Assembly: GCA_964035755.1 (NCBI GenBank)
Contig: CAXIVR010000001.1
Coordinates: 255,864,410-255,928,409, forward strand
From: Teleogryllus oceanicus
Lineage: Eukaryota; Arthropoda; Insecta; Orthoptera; Gryllidae
Direction: 5' to 3'
Length of the DNA stretch: 64,000 nt
In this document: positions 43,011-55,205 of the stretch, one piece after another
Layout: each line of letters starts with the position of its first letter
Numbering within the stretch: position 1 is the first letter of the stretch
Notes under the pieces: model-generated
The model's input: only the letters and a program-made list of their open reading frames with translations
Database searches by the model: none
What the model was told of the DNA's origin: nothing
Translations under genes and position numbers: made by a program

Positions 43011-43453
43011 CTGAAAGTAATATCAAACCAATAGATAACGGAGAATTTATAATGGGGTAATGGCGGTCAACTGACCGCCATTGCCCTACATGACAACACG
43101 CGGGAAAATATCTTGTTGTATGAAACGTATCTTGTGTATGATAGAATTCGCACAATATTTAGCTGCCTGATACCACTTACCTTTCACAGGAGAGTTTTCT
43201 TGGAAACAACAGCTAAAAATTCAAATCACGAGCTTAAAATATTCTACGAAAAAATTAGATGAATAACACTGAAATACGAAAACAGTCTCCCAGCACCGCG
43301 CTTAGCAACCGAATGCTTCAAAATGGATTCCAACGTAGTATCAAATGATACCGCTAGATGGCAGATCGTTCCTCATGCTTGTGTGAACAACAAAGGATCA
43401 GAAAACACTCTGACCGTCATTACCCGCTGACCGTGATTACCCCGTTCTCCCTA

Positions 43454-44042
43454 CTCATGCAATAAAGCTTAACATTATAAACTAATTGCATAAACTACTA
43501 TTACTTCGTATATTCAAGATTACAAATAAAATAAAGTTTATACAAATAAATTAACACCACAGTTTTACATCTTTGATGCAATGTAACTGGAAATAGAAAT
43601 AACTGTATACTCTGCTGAATGCAGTTTGGTCACAATTTCAAATAATTACTATTTCCTTTGTTACTGGACAATCAAAATTGTAAAAATAAAAGAAGTTTGT
43701 TTCCAACACTTAAAATGACCATGTGCCATAATCACTTGGCAGACCCTAAGTTATCGAGACCGTATTTGTGTTTAATTATCAAAATCTCCAAATTTAAAAT
43801 ATCGGTTTCAAATTCAAGGGGCTGCGACATCGGCCAGAACGATTGAGGAATAGCAATTTTGGAGAAAATCGGGTGAATAGTTTACGCAGTAATGTTGACA
43901 ACGGACAGACGTTTTGCCGTCAATGGATTTTTCGGTATCAAGGATCCACAAAACATGGACTCTGACACGTGTTAAGAAGAAATCATGTACCTCAATATTC
44001 TGTATTTCATTCAATTTGAATAATTAGTTGTGGTCTCTACTC
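43454..44042. other. AT-rich DNA with a weak foldback-arm match
   Basis: Mostly featureless. Near 43800-43990, AATTTTGGAGAAAATCGGG and GGACAGACGTTTTGCCGTC resemble the arm-tip style of the foldback repeats at 18007-19609 and 53560-54450, but too weakly to call a copy. Confidence 0.35.
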
Positions 44043-44110
44043 CAGGGTTGTCCAACTGGCGGCACGCGGCGCCATTTATTGTGGGCCGCGAAAGGTTAAG
44101 TCAAATGTGA
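44043..44110. mobile_element. Possible hAT terminus
   Basis: CAGGGTTGTCCAACTGGCGG at 44043, followed by a GGCCGCGAAAGG context, resembles the 'CAGGG.TGTCCAAC..GCGGC' end of widespread hAT repeats. The opposite end and a duplication are not found, and the minus-strand frame at 44230-44553 is not recognisably a transposase. Confidence 0.4.
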
Positions 44111-47100
44111 ATGTCCCTTGCATCCACGTCGGGGTCAACAACCCCTTAATGTAAAAGTTGGTTAAGTTCACATGTAAGATTTTTTCTAGTAAATTCAGAC
44201 ATTAAAAACCATCCCAGTGTTTCACTGCGTTATGCATAGCACGGCCTGATATCACGCATGGTTCTATCTCTCCCCCGTTTCAGAGCAACCCGCCAAATTG
44301 CCATTATCGATAAGGGGTTACATGTAAATCGCCCGAATAATGAAATTATGTCCCGCAACCATATTAAAGATTTTAGTTGAGGCCCTTGAATCCTTGTAAG
44401 TCCGACGACCCTGTTCTTTCTCAGCATAGATTTTTGGTTCCTCTCTTCACATCTTGACAGTTCCTTAAGTTTATTTCTGTCCAGACTCTCTCTTCTTTGC
44501 ATTTCATAATTTACTAAATTTGTGGGGTTTTTTTTAATTTTTTTTTTTGGCATTTTATGAACATTTGTATTGTGGTTATGCTTTTATTGATTTCATTAAT
44601 TTACGTTTAAACTCATGGTCACGTTTCTATTAAGAAAAATTTGTGAACAGCCCAAAATTCAATAGAGAAACCAAAGAAATATTCCTATATTTACATGAAA
44701 TTGTTTTGGTATTAAAGATATGGTGTTTGGCACAACATTTTATTAAAAAGCAGATAAATAATACTACTATTTTATTTGGTACTTCTATTATACATACAAT
44801 TTTATGGATTATTTTCAATAGAAGAGTAATATTAAGCAAATTATTTACAAACATAAGCTTTGTTTTTAATAATAAATAGCAGATCTATTTCCAGAAGGTT
44901 TCAAGGTTGTGAAATAACTCTGAAATAAAAAGAAAGGAGTAATTACAGATACAACACACACCTTGAAGTAAAGTACTCAGAGATCAATATTATGAAATAT
45001 GGGAATACCTACTCTTTATACAATTGCATCTTCCTTTACTGCTGCCCACCATGCCTGCACAATAAAAAAAGAACAGGAGGGAAGTTATAGTATTTATAAT
45101 TTTCACACTGGTAATACAAAATCAAAATATAAATGACATAACACTCAACACAAACCATTCTTCATAAATTCAAAGTAAACAGCTGAAGAAAACTAGATGT
45201 TAGTCATGATAACTAAAGATAAAGACATAATACAGTGAGAAATAAAGTGAAGCAAAAGCAAGAAATTCTTCATGAGCGCTGTACAAAGAAAGAACAAGAA
45301 GAAACATGGAAATTCTTTTTTACCAACTTCATGTTGGATGTTCTACACTTTCTTATAAAACAGTGATGGATAGTATTAATACTGGGCTTCAATAATCTTG
45401 TACTTGCAAAATTAATTATTACTGAAATCATGTAAAAGTATTTATCATCATCCCTACAACATGGTTTCCAAAACTGTCAAAAGTTAATGTCAAAAGTTCC
45501 AGGTTTAAAATTTTCATATTTTCAATTTTCATCTAGTCCTCAAAATTTAATTGCTTTTTTGTTTTTAATTGAGAAATGTTGAAATAACACCACCAACAAC
45601 CTAGCATTTGAGAAAGGATTGTTAGTCATAGGCTCCAAACAAATTTGAGAAATTTCTCTGAATTTCCAAATTTTAACTTACTTCACCATTGAAGAAGTTC
45701 AGACAAGGACATCCAAGTCTCTTGAATCCCAAAATCAATGATGCACCTTCTTTTTTCTTTATATTATTATTATTAATTCAGCATTATTTTCAGAGACAAT
45801 AATGCACATTATTATCCTAAAAAACTATAATAAATATTTTGAGAAAATACTGGTTCTCATAATGAAGACATTACTTTAGAACTAGCATTAAGAGTTTTCT
45901 TATTCTCCGTCAATACAAGAAGTTATATGAAATCATTAACTCAGATCATAAAAAAATTGAATCTAGGCTTGAAAAAAGTGTCAAAATAGTAAATGACAAC
46001 TGTTATCTAGTTGTAGTCTTCTGCAAAATTAGAACATTATGACATGCAATTCTAATAAAAAAAATCTGGAGCCAAAAGCCTATGAAATTGTAACATGATT
46101 TTGATACGACTTAAATTTCACTTTAGTTTTTGATATTAAATTAACAAAATCAATTTTAATACATCTTGTATTGTTCAGAATATGGGATATTCTTTAAAGT
46201 TTGAAGTGAATGTGAAGAAGCTGGCATAGTTCTCAACATTGTGTACTATATTCTTTTGAAACTGAGGTTGCTTATTGTATTATTTGATGGAAGAAACCTA
46301 TCAAGAAGAAAAAATTCTTCAAAAACACATAAATGTAAGAAAGAATAGATGGTTATGATAGAATACATTGTGAGATGTAACACACAAAACAAGCTTCTAG
46401 CTCTACATTAGCAGTCTAATGCAAAGTCACTACAGATGTAAGTTTGAAGTTCAGCTGAATTCTCAAATGAAGCACAGAATGAGTGATTTAGCATGATGAT
46501 TTTCATAGCCCAAGTTCAAAGACATGCCTTTTTATAAGTTCCTTAACCAAATGATGAATTGGTAAGTTTCTTGTACACACACAAACAAATGTACCTTATT
46601 TTATGACCGATTTATTATTCAGTTATTTGCTAAAATTGAAATAAAAAGTTGTATAGCAATACAACAGTATATAGCAGTTGTGTAGCAATAGATTGCTATT
46701 GGTCTATTGCTATAACCATCCTGATGCTAATAAACCATACTGATGAATGTTAAGAGACATTTTGATTGGAAATGATATTTGCCCACCCTCACAGAATGAA
46801 TGAAATATATTTAAGAATATTGAAAATTACTTCAATTTATTACAAATTTTGTTTTAATGAAAAAAAAAATCAATAAATTTGTTTGATAAAACAAATAACG
46901 TTGGGTGCTCCAAAATAAGGTACAAATAAGCATGTGAAATAAAAATTGCATATTAAGGTTCATGTAGCTGCATGTGCCTGCCAAAACACATGCATTGGTT
47001 ACTTCAAATTATTTCCAATGACAAATACATGAAGCATTTGTGAGTAACATACAGCACAGTATCTTCAATATTACAACTAACTTCCTATTACAGGTAATGA

Positions 47101-47845
47101 TGAGGCAGAACAACATCAAGATATTGACGAATAACTCAGGTAGAGGCCTATAATGAAGCATTTCTGGTCATATCTGGAAAGAAAAAAGAACTATAAACAG
47201 TATACTGCAATAAAATGAACAATTTTAACTGGTTACTAGTACATAATGCTGTTAATACAGAAAAGATTTGATTAACTAAAAAGTTTCATTACTTTTCTGT
47301 TTTAAAATATATATTGAGTTTATATAAATTTTAAAGGCAATCAGATCATATTAGGGCAGTATCAATTCAACTATTTTAAATAAAACATTGTTTAAAAATG
47401 TGATGTTCAATAACTTTGTTTCAATTTCAAAAGGTTACAAAGAGACACATAGTTGGTTAAATTTTAACAACATTCATCTCAAAATTTGGTTTTGAGATGT
47501 TACCTGAAAGATAAGATCATCTACTGAATTCTGAAGATATGTACCACAGAAATTACCTAGAAATTTAAAAATTTAATAATTAAAACAATGGAAATTTATC
47601 ACGTTTTTATTAGCTTGTAATGGTCATTGCAACGTCTTTTCTTTGTTTCGAAAATTATTTAAATTTATTTTTAAAAATACAAAAATTTTACAGGCTTAAA
47701 AGGAAGAAAGAGAAAGGTATTAACCTATCAAACCTATTGTGGTCACAACTGATTCAAGTGAAAATAGCAGAGCCAGAATTGCAGTTAGTATGAATTCACC
47801 CAATCAGTTTTATTTCACGTTTTGCTTGCTGGGTTTGCTCACTAC
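44111..47845. other. AT-rich region, possible minus-strand exons only
   Basis: Largely AT-rich DNA without recognisable transposons. Minus-strand splice-like signals at 44919, 45054 and 47173 bracket very short open segments (see findings). Nothing else is supported. Confidence 0.4.
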
Positions 47846-49133
47846 TAGAGATTAGATGTTTAGAAAAATGTCCATTGTATTCCAATGAACTTCCTTAAAA
47901 GCTTTTTGTATACAAGCATGAATATAGAAAAATGAAATATTTTGATGAAGTTTAATTTTGCCTGTGTTGATGTAGATAATTTTTTGATCATAGTTAATCT
48001 TTTTAAATGTCTTTTTCCCAAAATTTATTTGTATCACTTTCTATTTTTGGGTAAAAATTAACATTTAAATCACTCTCAAATCACACAAACTAATTCCCAC
48101 AGTTGAATGCTGGTAATGAATCTCCATATGTTTGTGTAGATAAAATATGTCTTTTGAGTTTTAACATATTCAAGATCTCGGGACCCCCAAAGCTCTCTTT
48201 GCTCTCATCATTTCATACAAATATAAAAAAAACAACATCAAATGTTGGGTCTTGAGTGAATGCTGGGCACTCGTAAAATTTGTGGCACAACCAAAACACT
48301 CATGTCTTTGAAAGCAAGTTCATAACCACCTGACTTCCAGCTCTGGTAATCTTACCATGTCAGAAGCTCTTCCAAGAAGACAAGGAAAGGGAGTATCTGT
48401 TAATCCACAAAATTATATGTTACATCAATTTCTTATCTGCTGCACTTAAACACGTTCTACAAGAGGTTAATATAAATTTATTTTCACAATGCATCACATA
48501 AAATTCCTCTAGTAATTCAATAGTCAAATTGTGAAAAAAAATTTAAACCCTTAAGGGGTGATAGAAAAATTCCTCTCTTTCACAAATACAGAATGGTATA
48601 TGTACAGTGTCTGTCAAGAAACTGAGAAATACACAAAGATAAAATTAAAACATTATTCACCAAAATGCTTGTGGGGCGTTAAAATATCATTTTGATCATG
48701 TTTTGAAAGTTTTAATTTAATTAATGGCAAAATTAAAAGTTTTGTTTTTCAATTCATGCAGGTTTTCAACTTTCTTTAAATTTTTTAACAAATTAAATAT
48801 TTATTAACAAATTTTTGAGTGAATTATTAGTAAATGTGGAAATTACAAGTTACAAAAGACCTCTTTTTTTGAATGACATTCAACTTAATTATTATACTAT
48901 TATGCATTTCCCTATTTATTATTTGCCCAACTAGGTTATCATTCATCAACTTTTTCTCAGGTTATAGCATTTTAAATTTTTGGCTAATTTTAGATGCACA
49001 TGCATTGGAAAGTATTAGCGCTCTTTTCTCTACATTTGAGTTTTTATTACATATTTTCCTGATTTTTAATTGTTTTAGGGCCTTTTTAGGCACTTAAAAT
49101 ACCGGTTTTCAGTATCTTAACATCCGATCTCTA
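47846..49133. mobile_element. hAT-like element, family with TAGA ends (copy B)
   Basis: Ends are TAGAGATTAGATGTT (47846) and, inverted, TAGAGATCGGATGTT (to 49133). Flanks CTCACTAC and TTCATTAC match at 6 of 8 bases, a worn 8-bp duplication. The left subterminal sequence (GATGTTTAGAAAAATGTCC..TGTATTCCAATGAACTT) and right part (GGGCCTTTTTAGGCACTTAAA) correspond to copy A at 14596-15378. At 1288 bp it is longer than A, but no transposase motif is readable. Confidence 0.68.
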
Positions 49134-49572
49134 TTCATTACTATAATGTGGTGTGGTGGTCAAGATTCTTGAAATTGGAACAGGCTGCTCTTGCAAGAAG
49201 GCATTAATGAACGCATTTCTCTATTTTGTAATTCACAGGTTATGCACACTTCTAATTAAGGAATGTTCTGACTAATATATTTTTAATTTAATTCAAAATT
49301 CAAAGGGATTTAGTGAAAAAATTTACATAGGTACATTATAAAATGATTCACATGTACTATACAAATTTGTATATGTAAAACTTAAGTAACATGCTCTTTT
49401 AAAGTGTTTTCCTATTTAAATTTAACATATTTTGGTGGGAAATTTTTTAAAGTTATGGTCACTACTCTTAGAACTGTCATCAAATATATAAATGTCAATT
49501 ATTTACAGAGGAAAAAATATTAGTCTTCCACTTCATACCACAAAATGATCAAAACTGCAGGGTGACACTCAC
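49134..49572. other. AT-rich, nothing recognised
   Basis: Sequence between hAT copy B and the candidate exon. No feature is supported. Confidence 0.4.
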
Positions 49573-49663
49573 AGCATACTATCAATTTACAACATATAAG
49601 ACAGGCAATTCTATCCAATATTTGAGCTCTCCTCTCAGAAAGACGAGGAACCTCTATAATCAT
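49573..49663 (-). CDS. Candidate internal exon of unknown gene
   Basis: On the minus strand a strong acceptor, TTTCCTTTTCCCTTCAG, is followed by a 91-bp segment open in one frame only (MIIEVPRLSERRAQILDRIA, then ten more residues including LICCKLIVC) and a consensus donor, GTGAGTG. I do not recognise the product. It is on the same strand as the downstream end of the isocitrate dehydrogenase gene at 62.8 kb, but that gene already has a stop codon, so this would be a different transcript or an alternative end. Chance is a real possibility. Confidence 0.25.
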
Positions 49664-52600
49664 CTGAAGGGAAAAGGAAACCAAAGGGATCACATTTTAA
49701 AAGATCAGGCAAATCTACAGGATTCCACTGCATAAAAAGGATGATTCACATCCTGCCCCTGCCCCTTCCTGCTGATACATAAATGAGGTAATAAGTAAAG
49801 ATACACTAAACTGGAAATGAAAAGCAAAGGCAAGAATTATGTATGTACACGTATACAAAATAGGAGCAAAACCTTTAAGAAACAAATGGCATTGTGGTCA
49901 ATAAATTAAGATTGATTAGTCCAAACTGAAATTTCTTGATATTTTTCCCGGTGAAATTAAAAGATTCTTCTCAACATTGTTCTTTTCAAACATGATTCAA
50001 ATCAGATTTTGTATTTAGATCTACTGTAATGATATTTAATTAAAAGGTAATAAAAGTTTCCAAAGTAATTCAAATAATACATTCAATAAATTAATATAAA
50101 TCGAGTTTTCACATGCTTTTCAATAATTCAAAATGAATTTTTTAATCGTTTGAATAGAGAAGCAAAAATAAATAATGGGTTCACAGCTTCAAAATTACCT
50201 AGAAAATTGAGAAGAGCTTCACTGTCTATTAAGGCTTTAGTGCATGAAGAAATAAATATAAAAGAGTGAAAATTTATTACCATTCTGATGTTACTTCCCA
50301 ATTCAACAAACAAATAAGCATGAGTTTCCCGACAAAATGCAGTGCACAAGCGAAAACATCTTATACAGAACAAAGATTCCCAGACAATTATGCAGCTTTT
50401 CTCGGTACAACCTGTTTACTCCGGTTCCAATGAAGAATGACTGTTAGCATTGGTAAGCACTTGAAGATTGAAAATATAGGAAGTGGAGGTCTAAAAGTGT
50501 TATTTGTAATGAAGTACAGTGATTTCCTAAAATAATTTAAATTACAATTACTATACTGAGAGCTTTCCCATGTGTGCACTTAATATTGGAAATCTGGCAA
50601 TACTGTTCTACCTCCATAGACTGAGAGCAGTCACTGCTGCTTCAAAAAAAATGTTCTTGTTTATTTATTTTGAGGAACATAAACAGTAAAGCATGCCTTC
50701 AAGCATCCTTTTTTCTAAAATACTTTAACTCCTATTTATTTACTTACTTGGTATATTACATTTCAAATACCCAACTATTTTCTTCATATCATTTCTTTTC
50801 TACAATTATTTTCTGCATGTCGTTTGACTTTTAATTTTTGTAACAAATCAAATTGGCATTATTTACATAAATTAATGAGCATAATAGTATGTATATGCGC
50901 GTACACACGCGCGCATATATTGAAATATGACTCTGCTAAATTTCCCAAACATTAGCAATAATAAGTGAAAAAGGCGATAAACAGAATAACAAGATATTTA
51001 GGTGTGTCCAAAATATAATCGAAATGAGCAGTCCTTTGAATGCCCTCAGTTGTTGAAACACATTAGTTAATCAATCAATACACTAGTACATACATTTGCT
51101 CAAGGATGACACAACTGAGTTTATCAAAACATTATCAATAATAAGAGAATGACACAAAAAACAGAATAATAAGAAATTTACAAGCATTCCAAATGGAGAG
51201 GAAAGAGCTGTCTTCTGAATGCCCCATGAGTGAAGAAGAATTAAGCATTATCTCGGAAACTAAGACATCTAAAACAAACTTGTATCGGTATGTTAAAGAA
51301 CACTACAAAATATTAAGTCATGTGATATTAACAAAATAAGTAAATAAATGCACAAAGAGAAACCGAAACCATGTAACACCCAAAATTAATACTTCTGTCA
51401 CTGCAGTGTTAAATACAATATGTTTACTCAACAACCGTGTGGATTTAGGACTTTTCTATTCCTGATGATCAAGCCCAGATCCCATAAAAATGAAGGCCCA
51501 TCACCTGTAAGCCCAAAGCACCACAGCTGGAGTTTTTAAATACAGACTGTTCTTTAATTATTCTAGCAATAAAATCATATAGGTTCTTATCAATGAAGTC
51601 TGGTGCTATTGGTTTCACATAAAAACTTTTGTTTTCAAGACAACAATTTCTCTGCTGCTTCCTGTCAAAAGTACAAATATAAAATACCCTGTACTGCAGA
51701 AGGGTTAATAATTTTGAGAGGAAGAAGTTAAAGGAGCCACTAAGATACTTGGGGATAAAGATGAAAAATAGACAAACCTCAAAAGAGGGAGAAAATACAA
51801 AAGATAAATAAAAAGTAATTTTAAGTAGGTGAGCAGAAATTTCTGGAAACTTGTGAATATAAATAAACATAATTTTGGACACAAGTCAGTCATGTTTATT
51901 GTAGAGAGGTTTTCTACAAGGTGACAAGAACATTTTAAAAAATTACTTTCAGGAAATTTGCCAAAGATTGTTATTGAAATGAGTCTTTGGGAGTAAAGTT
52001 GGATAAATGAAATAACATATCTACAAAGACTAACGAGACAAAATAATGTAAAAGTTGTGTTTAATATTTTAATACATTATTGTTAAATCATATTATTATA
52101 TCACATATTATTTCAATAAATTATTAAAACATGTATGTAGTTAGATTACTTTATTTCTCCAACTCTTCAATGGATTACCACTATATCACAGCTGCCACAA
52201 TGGAATTCTATGGGGATAATTTACAGAGCCTTCGAGAACGAGTGCAAGATAACAGAGTGTAGGGTCATGTAGAGTTGAAAATGGCAGAAGAATACATCAA
52301 AGAAGAAAATTAGTAGTTATATTTCCTCCAAATAGTTCTTTGACAAATGATGTGTGAGCAGACAAAAATGTTGGAAAGCTATTTTCATGCGACAGTGGAA
52401 GGATACTCTAAAGAAAGCCCAGGTCTTCAGGCTGCAGTTGCTAAATCACTGAAAAATAAATTGATAAAACAATCCACTTTTCAATCACAAATTTTGTCTT
52501 CTGTTGTAATTCAGATAATCCAGCAAAATTATGGAATATGATTCTTTCATATAAAACCCACAAAAGAGAAAAGTACAGGCATAAATAATAATGCCTGAAG

Positions 52601-53559
52601 TATGGTCAATAACCACAAAAATGTTTACACAATTTAATTGCTACAAATGATCACTTTATAGTTTAAGTTACAAATGTAATCCATTAAAAAGAAGTATAAA
52701 ACAAAAAAGAAAAACATTTACAACTAAGAAATTTTCCACAATGAACATTTTTTATTTATTCTTTTTATTGAAAGGGGCATAATTTCTCTAATATTTCCCA
52801 CCCTCATTCACAAGTCACTACAAAAACATGCAGATCACATGTCACTACAGAGTTAAATGTGAAGATGATGTACATTAAGGGACAATAAATGATTAGGAAG
52901 GAATAAAACAAGTGTGTGGAGAAGGATAGACGGGGACTAAGTGGTTACTCCACGTTACGTTCAGATGTCTGCCATATGAACCTTCATTGTGGTTTATCTT
53001 ATTAGATTACTCTGATGAAATTTAGTTGATTTGGGTCAACATTTGTACAATTTACAGTGATACAGGTGGTTAATGGGTATGAAAAATAAATACTCTCTCC
53101 TTGAAAAAATGTTATATTCAACACTCGTGACCAATGAAAAAGCAAGTAAAATAAAATACAGAAAGGTTATGCATACAATTGTGATAGTATGATTGTTGTT
53201 AAAATTTTTTATCTTTTGTGAACAATTAAACATTAAATGACCATTGGGCAATATGGTTACCAAGTGACCAGGGTAAAATTGCTACCATTTTAGTCTATAT
53301 CCTTTTAATATCTGAACACTGAGGTCCTTAAAACATGGGAAATTGTATGAGATTGATAGTTTTATTCAAAAGTCATCCATAATTATTATGTCCAGATAAA
53401 AGCAATGATTAGGAATATGCCATCAATTCTAGTGGATTGAATGTAAAAAGGATGAAGTAGTCTTTGAATTACAACATTCAAAGGCTAGAGGAAAATAAGA
53501 ATACAAAAAATACACCCAAACATTTAGTACCAAATGTGTGTGGTAAATATTTGGTATCA
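49664..53559. other. AT-rich region with a local duplication
   Basis: No recognisable gene. An imperfect direct duplication occurs at 50939-51060 and 51118-51238 (AACATTA.CAATAATAAG, ACAGAATAA.AAGA.ATTTA, TG.ATGCCC in order). Open frames such as 51469-51882 minus and 52347-52541 plus have no family resemblance I can name. Confidence 0.4.
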
Positions 53560-54450
53560 AGAAAACCTCCGATTTTACTAATTTTCAGACTCTCCCCTTT
53601 CCTGCCCCTCCCCATTTTATAACTAGTAGTTTTACAAGAGCATTGTTTTTGCATTATTTTTTAAAAGCAATTTTCAAAAATTCAGAGAATTCAATGAAAA
53701 TGAAACCTGAGCCATTCCTTTAAACCTACCTTGTTCTATTCATGGAAAAAATTGGAGTGCTTTTCGAGGAGCGATTTTTCTTCTTTTTTAAAATTTGCAT
53801 TAAATTCAAACAGAAATTGTGTGAAAACTAGTTGTTTTCAAAAAATTGCAGATAAATAGATAGAGAAGAGTTTTGTTCAAGGCAAATATAACTATCTTCA
53901 AATTTGTAGTTTTGAAAAGTTCCTTTTTGCAATTTTCAAATACTCAGAGTTTACTGGAAATGATACTAGCACCTCTTTCTTAGTAGTTTCTGAGTAGAAA
54001 ATTTAAAGAAAAAATTTGGAGCCGTTTTTGCAAAAATAATTGTTAAAAAATAAGTCTAAATTTGATGCAAAATTACACAAAAACTACTCATATTTCCGAA
54101 AAATTGTACATGGCCTTATTTCAAGATACCTTCAAAGAACGGATTTCATGAAGGAAAAAATCAGTATCTTCAATATTGTATTGTAGGAAAACAATGAAAA
54201 GGAGACCTGCACCATTCTTTTAAGCATCTGTTACAATATACCTGAACCTTTTAATCAAAAAATCCGGAGCCACTTTTGAGAGAATTTTGAAGATTCATGT
54301 AAACTACCCTGAAAAATTAAAATATCCATTTTGAACTCGCAGGGTCTCAAGTTCCTTCAAAACAATTGGATATTATCAATTTTGAAGAAAATCTACTGAA
54401 TGGTGGCATTAGCATTGGCAGTGGACAGACAAATGTACAGACGGTTTTGC
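53560..54450. repeat. Relative of the 18007-19609 foldback, single arm
   Basis: Same orientation as the right arm of the mRpL46-intron foldback. Shared phrases in order are AAAAATTTGGAGCCGTTTTTG, GAGA.AATTTTGAAGAT..., TTCATGTAAA.TACCC, ATATCCATTTTG and, at the end, CAGTGGACAGACAAATGTAC..ACGG. The opposite arm is not seen. Divergence is high. Confidence 0.55.
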
Positions 54451-54910
54451 TGTATATACATGTGTGTGTGTGTGTATGTATGTATATGTATATATGTATA
54501 TATATCTTTTTTGTATTCCATGTATTCCTTTATATTATTTATAATAGAGGTAACATGGAATACAAAAAAGACAAAATTTTAGTGAACACCACATAAATAG
54601 GTTTGACAACACTGAGACCAATATGAGAAGTTATCAAGAAGTTAAAGTTCTTTGCAGAAAAAAGGATGCATAATTTTTAAGGGTAGCAATAGTACACTTT
54701 ATTTGCAGCAGAAAAGATGAAGCTCTAAAGGGAAAGAAAATATATTTTAGTTTGTCTATTGTGGTAAGACCTAAGAAAGGAATGGCAGTCATGGTAAGGA
54801 AATTAAAACTTGATAAATTCCAAAATTATATGTAATTTTTGCCCAATAGAAATGTTTTCTATTCAACTTCATTGTGTTTTTATTTGAATGTCCACAGTGA
54901 GTGCAAAATT

Positions 54911-55015
<105 letters not shown>

Positions 55016-55170
55016 CAAGAAAAATTTGAGACCTAAATTTTGGCAATGAAGTTTTGTTTCTACTTTTTATTGTAGTTTTGGTTAAAGAATAGGTATTGAA
55101 TTCATACGATCACAGGCAATATGGACACAGAACAAGAGCAATCTGTCATTCCAAGGACTGATGCAACTTT

Positions 55171-55205
55171 GTTGTTGTTGTTGTTGTGTGTGTGTGTGTG
55201 TGTGT
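55171..55205. repeat. GTT/GT compound microsatellite
   Basis: Five to six GTT units pass into a GT run. Confidence 0.93.

Larger units (their letters stand above)
40819..43453 (-). mobile_element. pogo-type DNA transposon with TA duplication
   Basis: The body is 40821-43451, flanked by TA on both sides. Left end GGGGAGAATGGGGGAATCAC; right end, inverted, GGGAGAACGGGGTAATCACG. A repeated (C/G)ACGGTCA motif lies at 40838, 41034 and 41056, and inverted at 43411 and 43428. A related palindrome, TGGCGGTCAACTGACCGCCA, is at 43061-43080. The transposase reads on the minus strand from 43010 to about 41770 with at least four frame breaks. TA duplication with a CENP-B-like DNA-binding region and a DDE_1 core identifies the pogo group of the Tc1/mariner superfamily. 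Confidence 0.92.
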
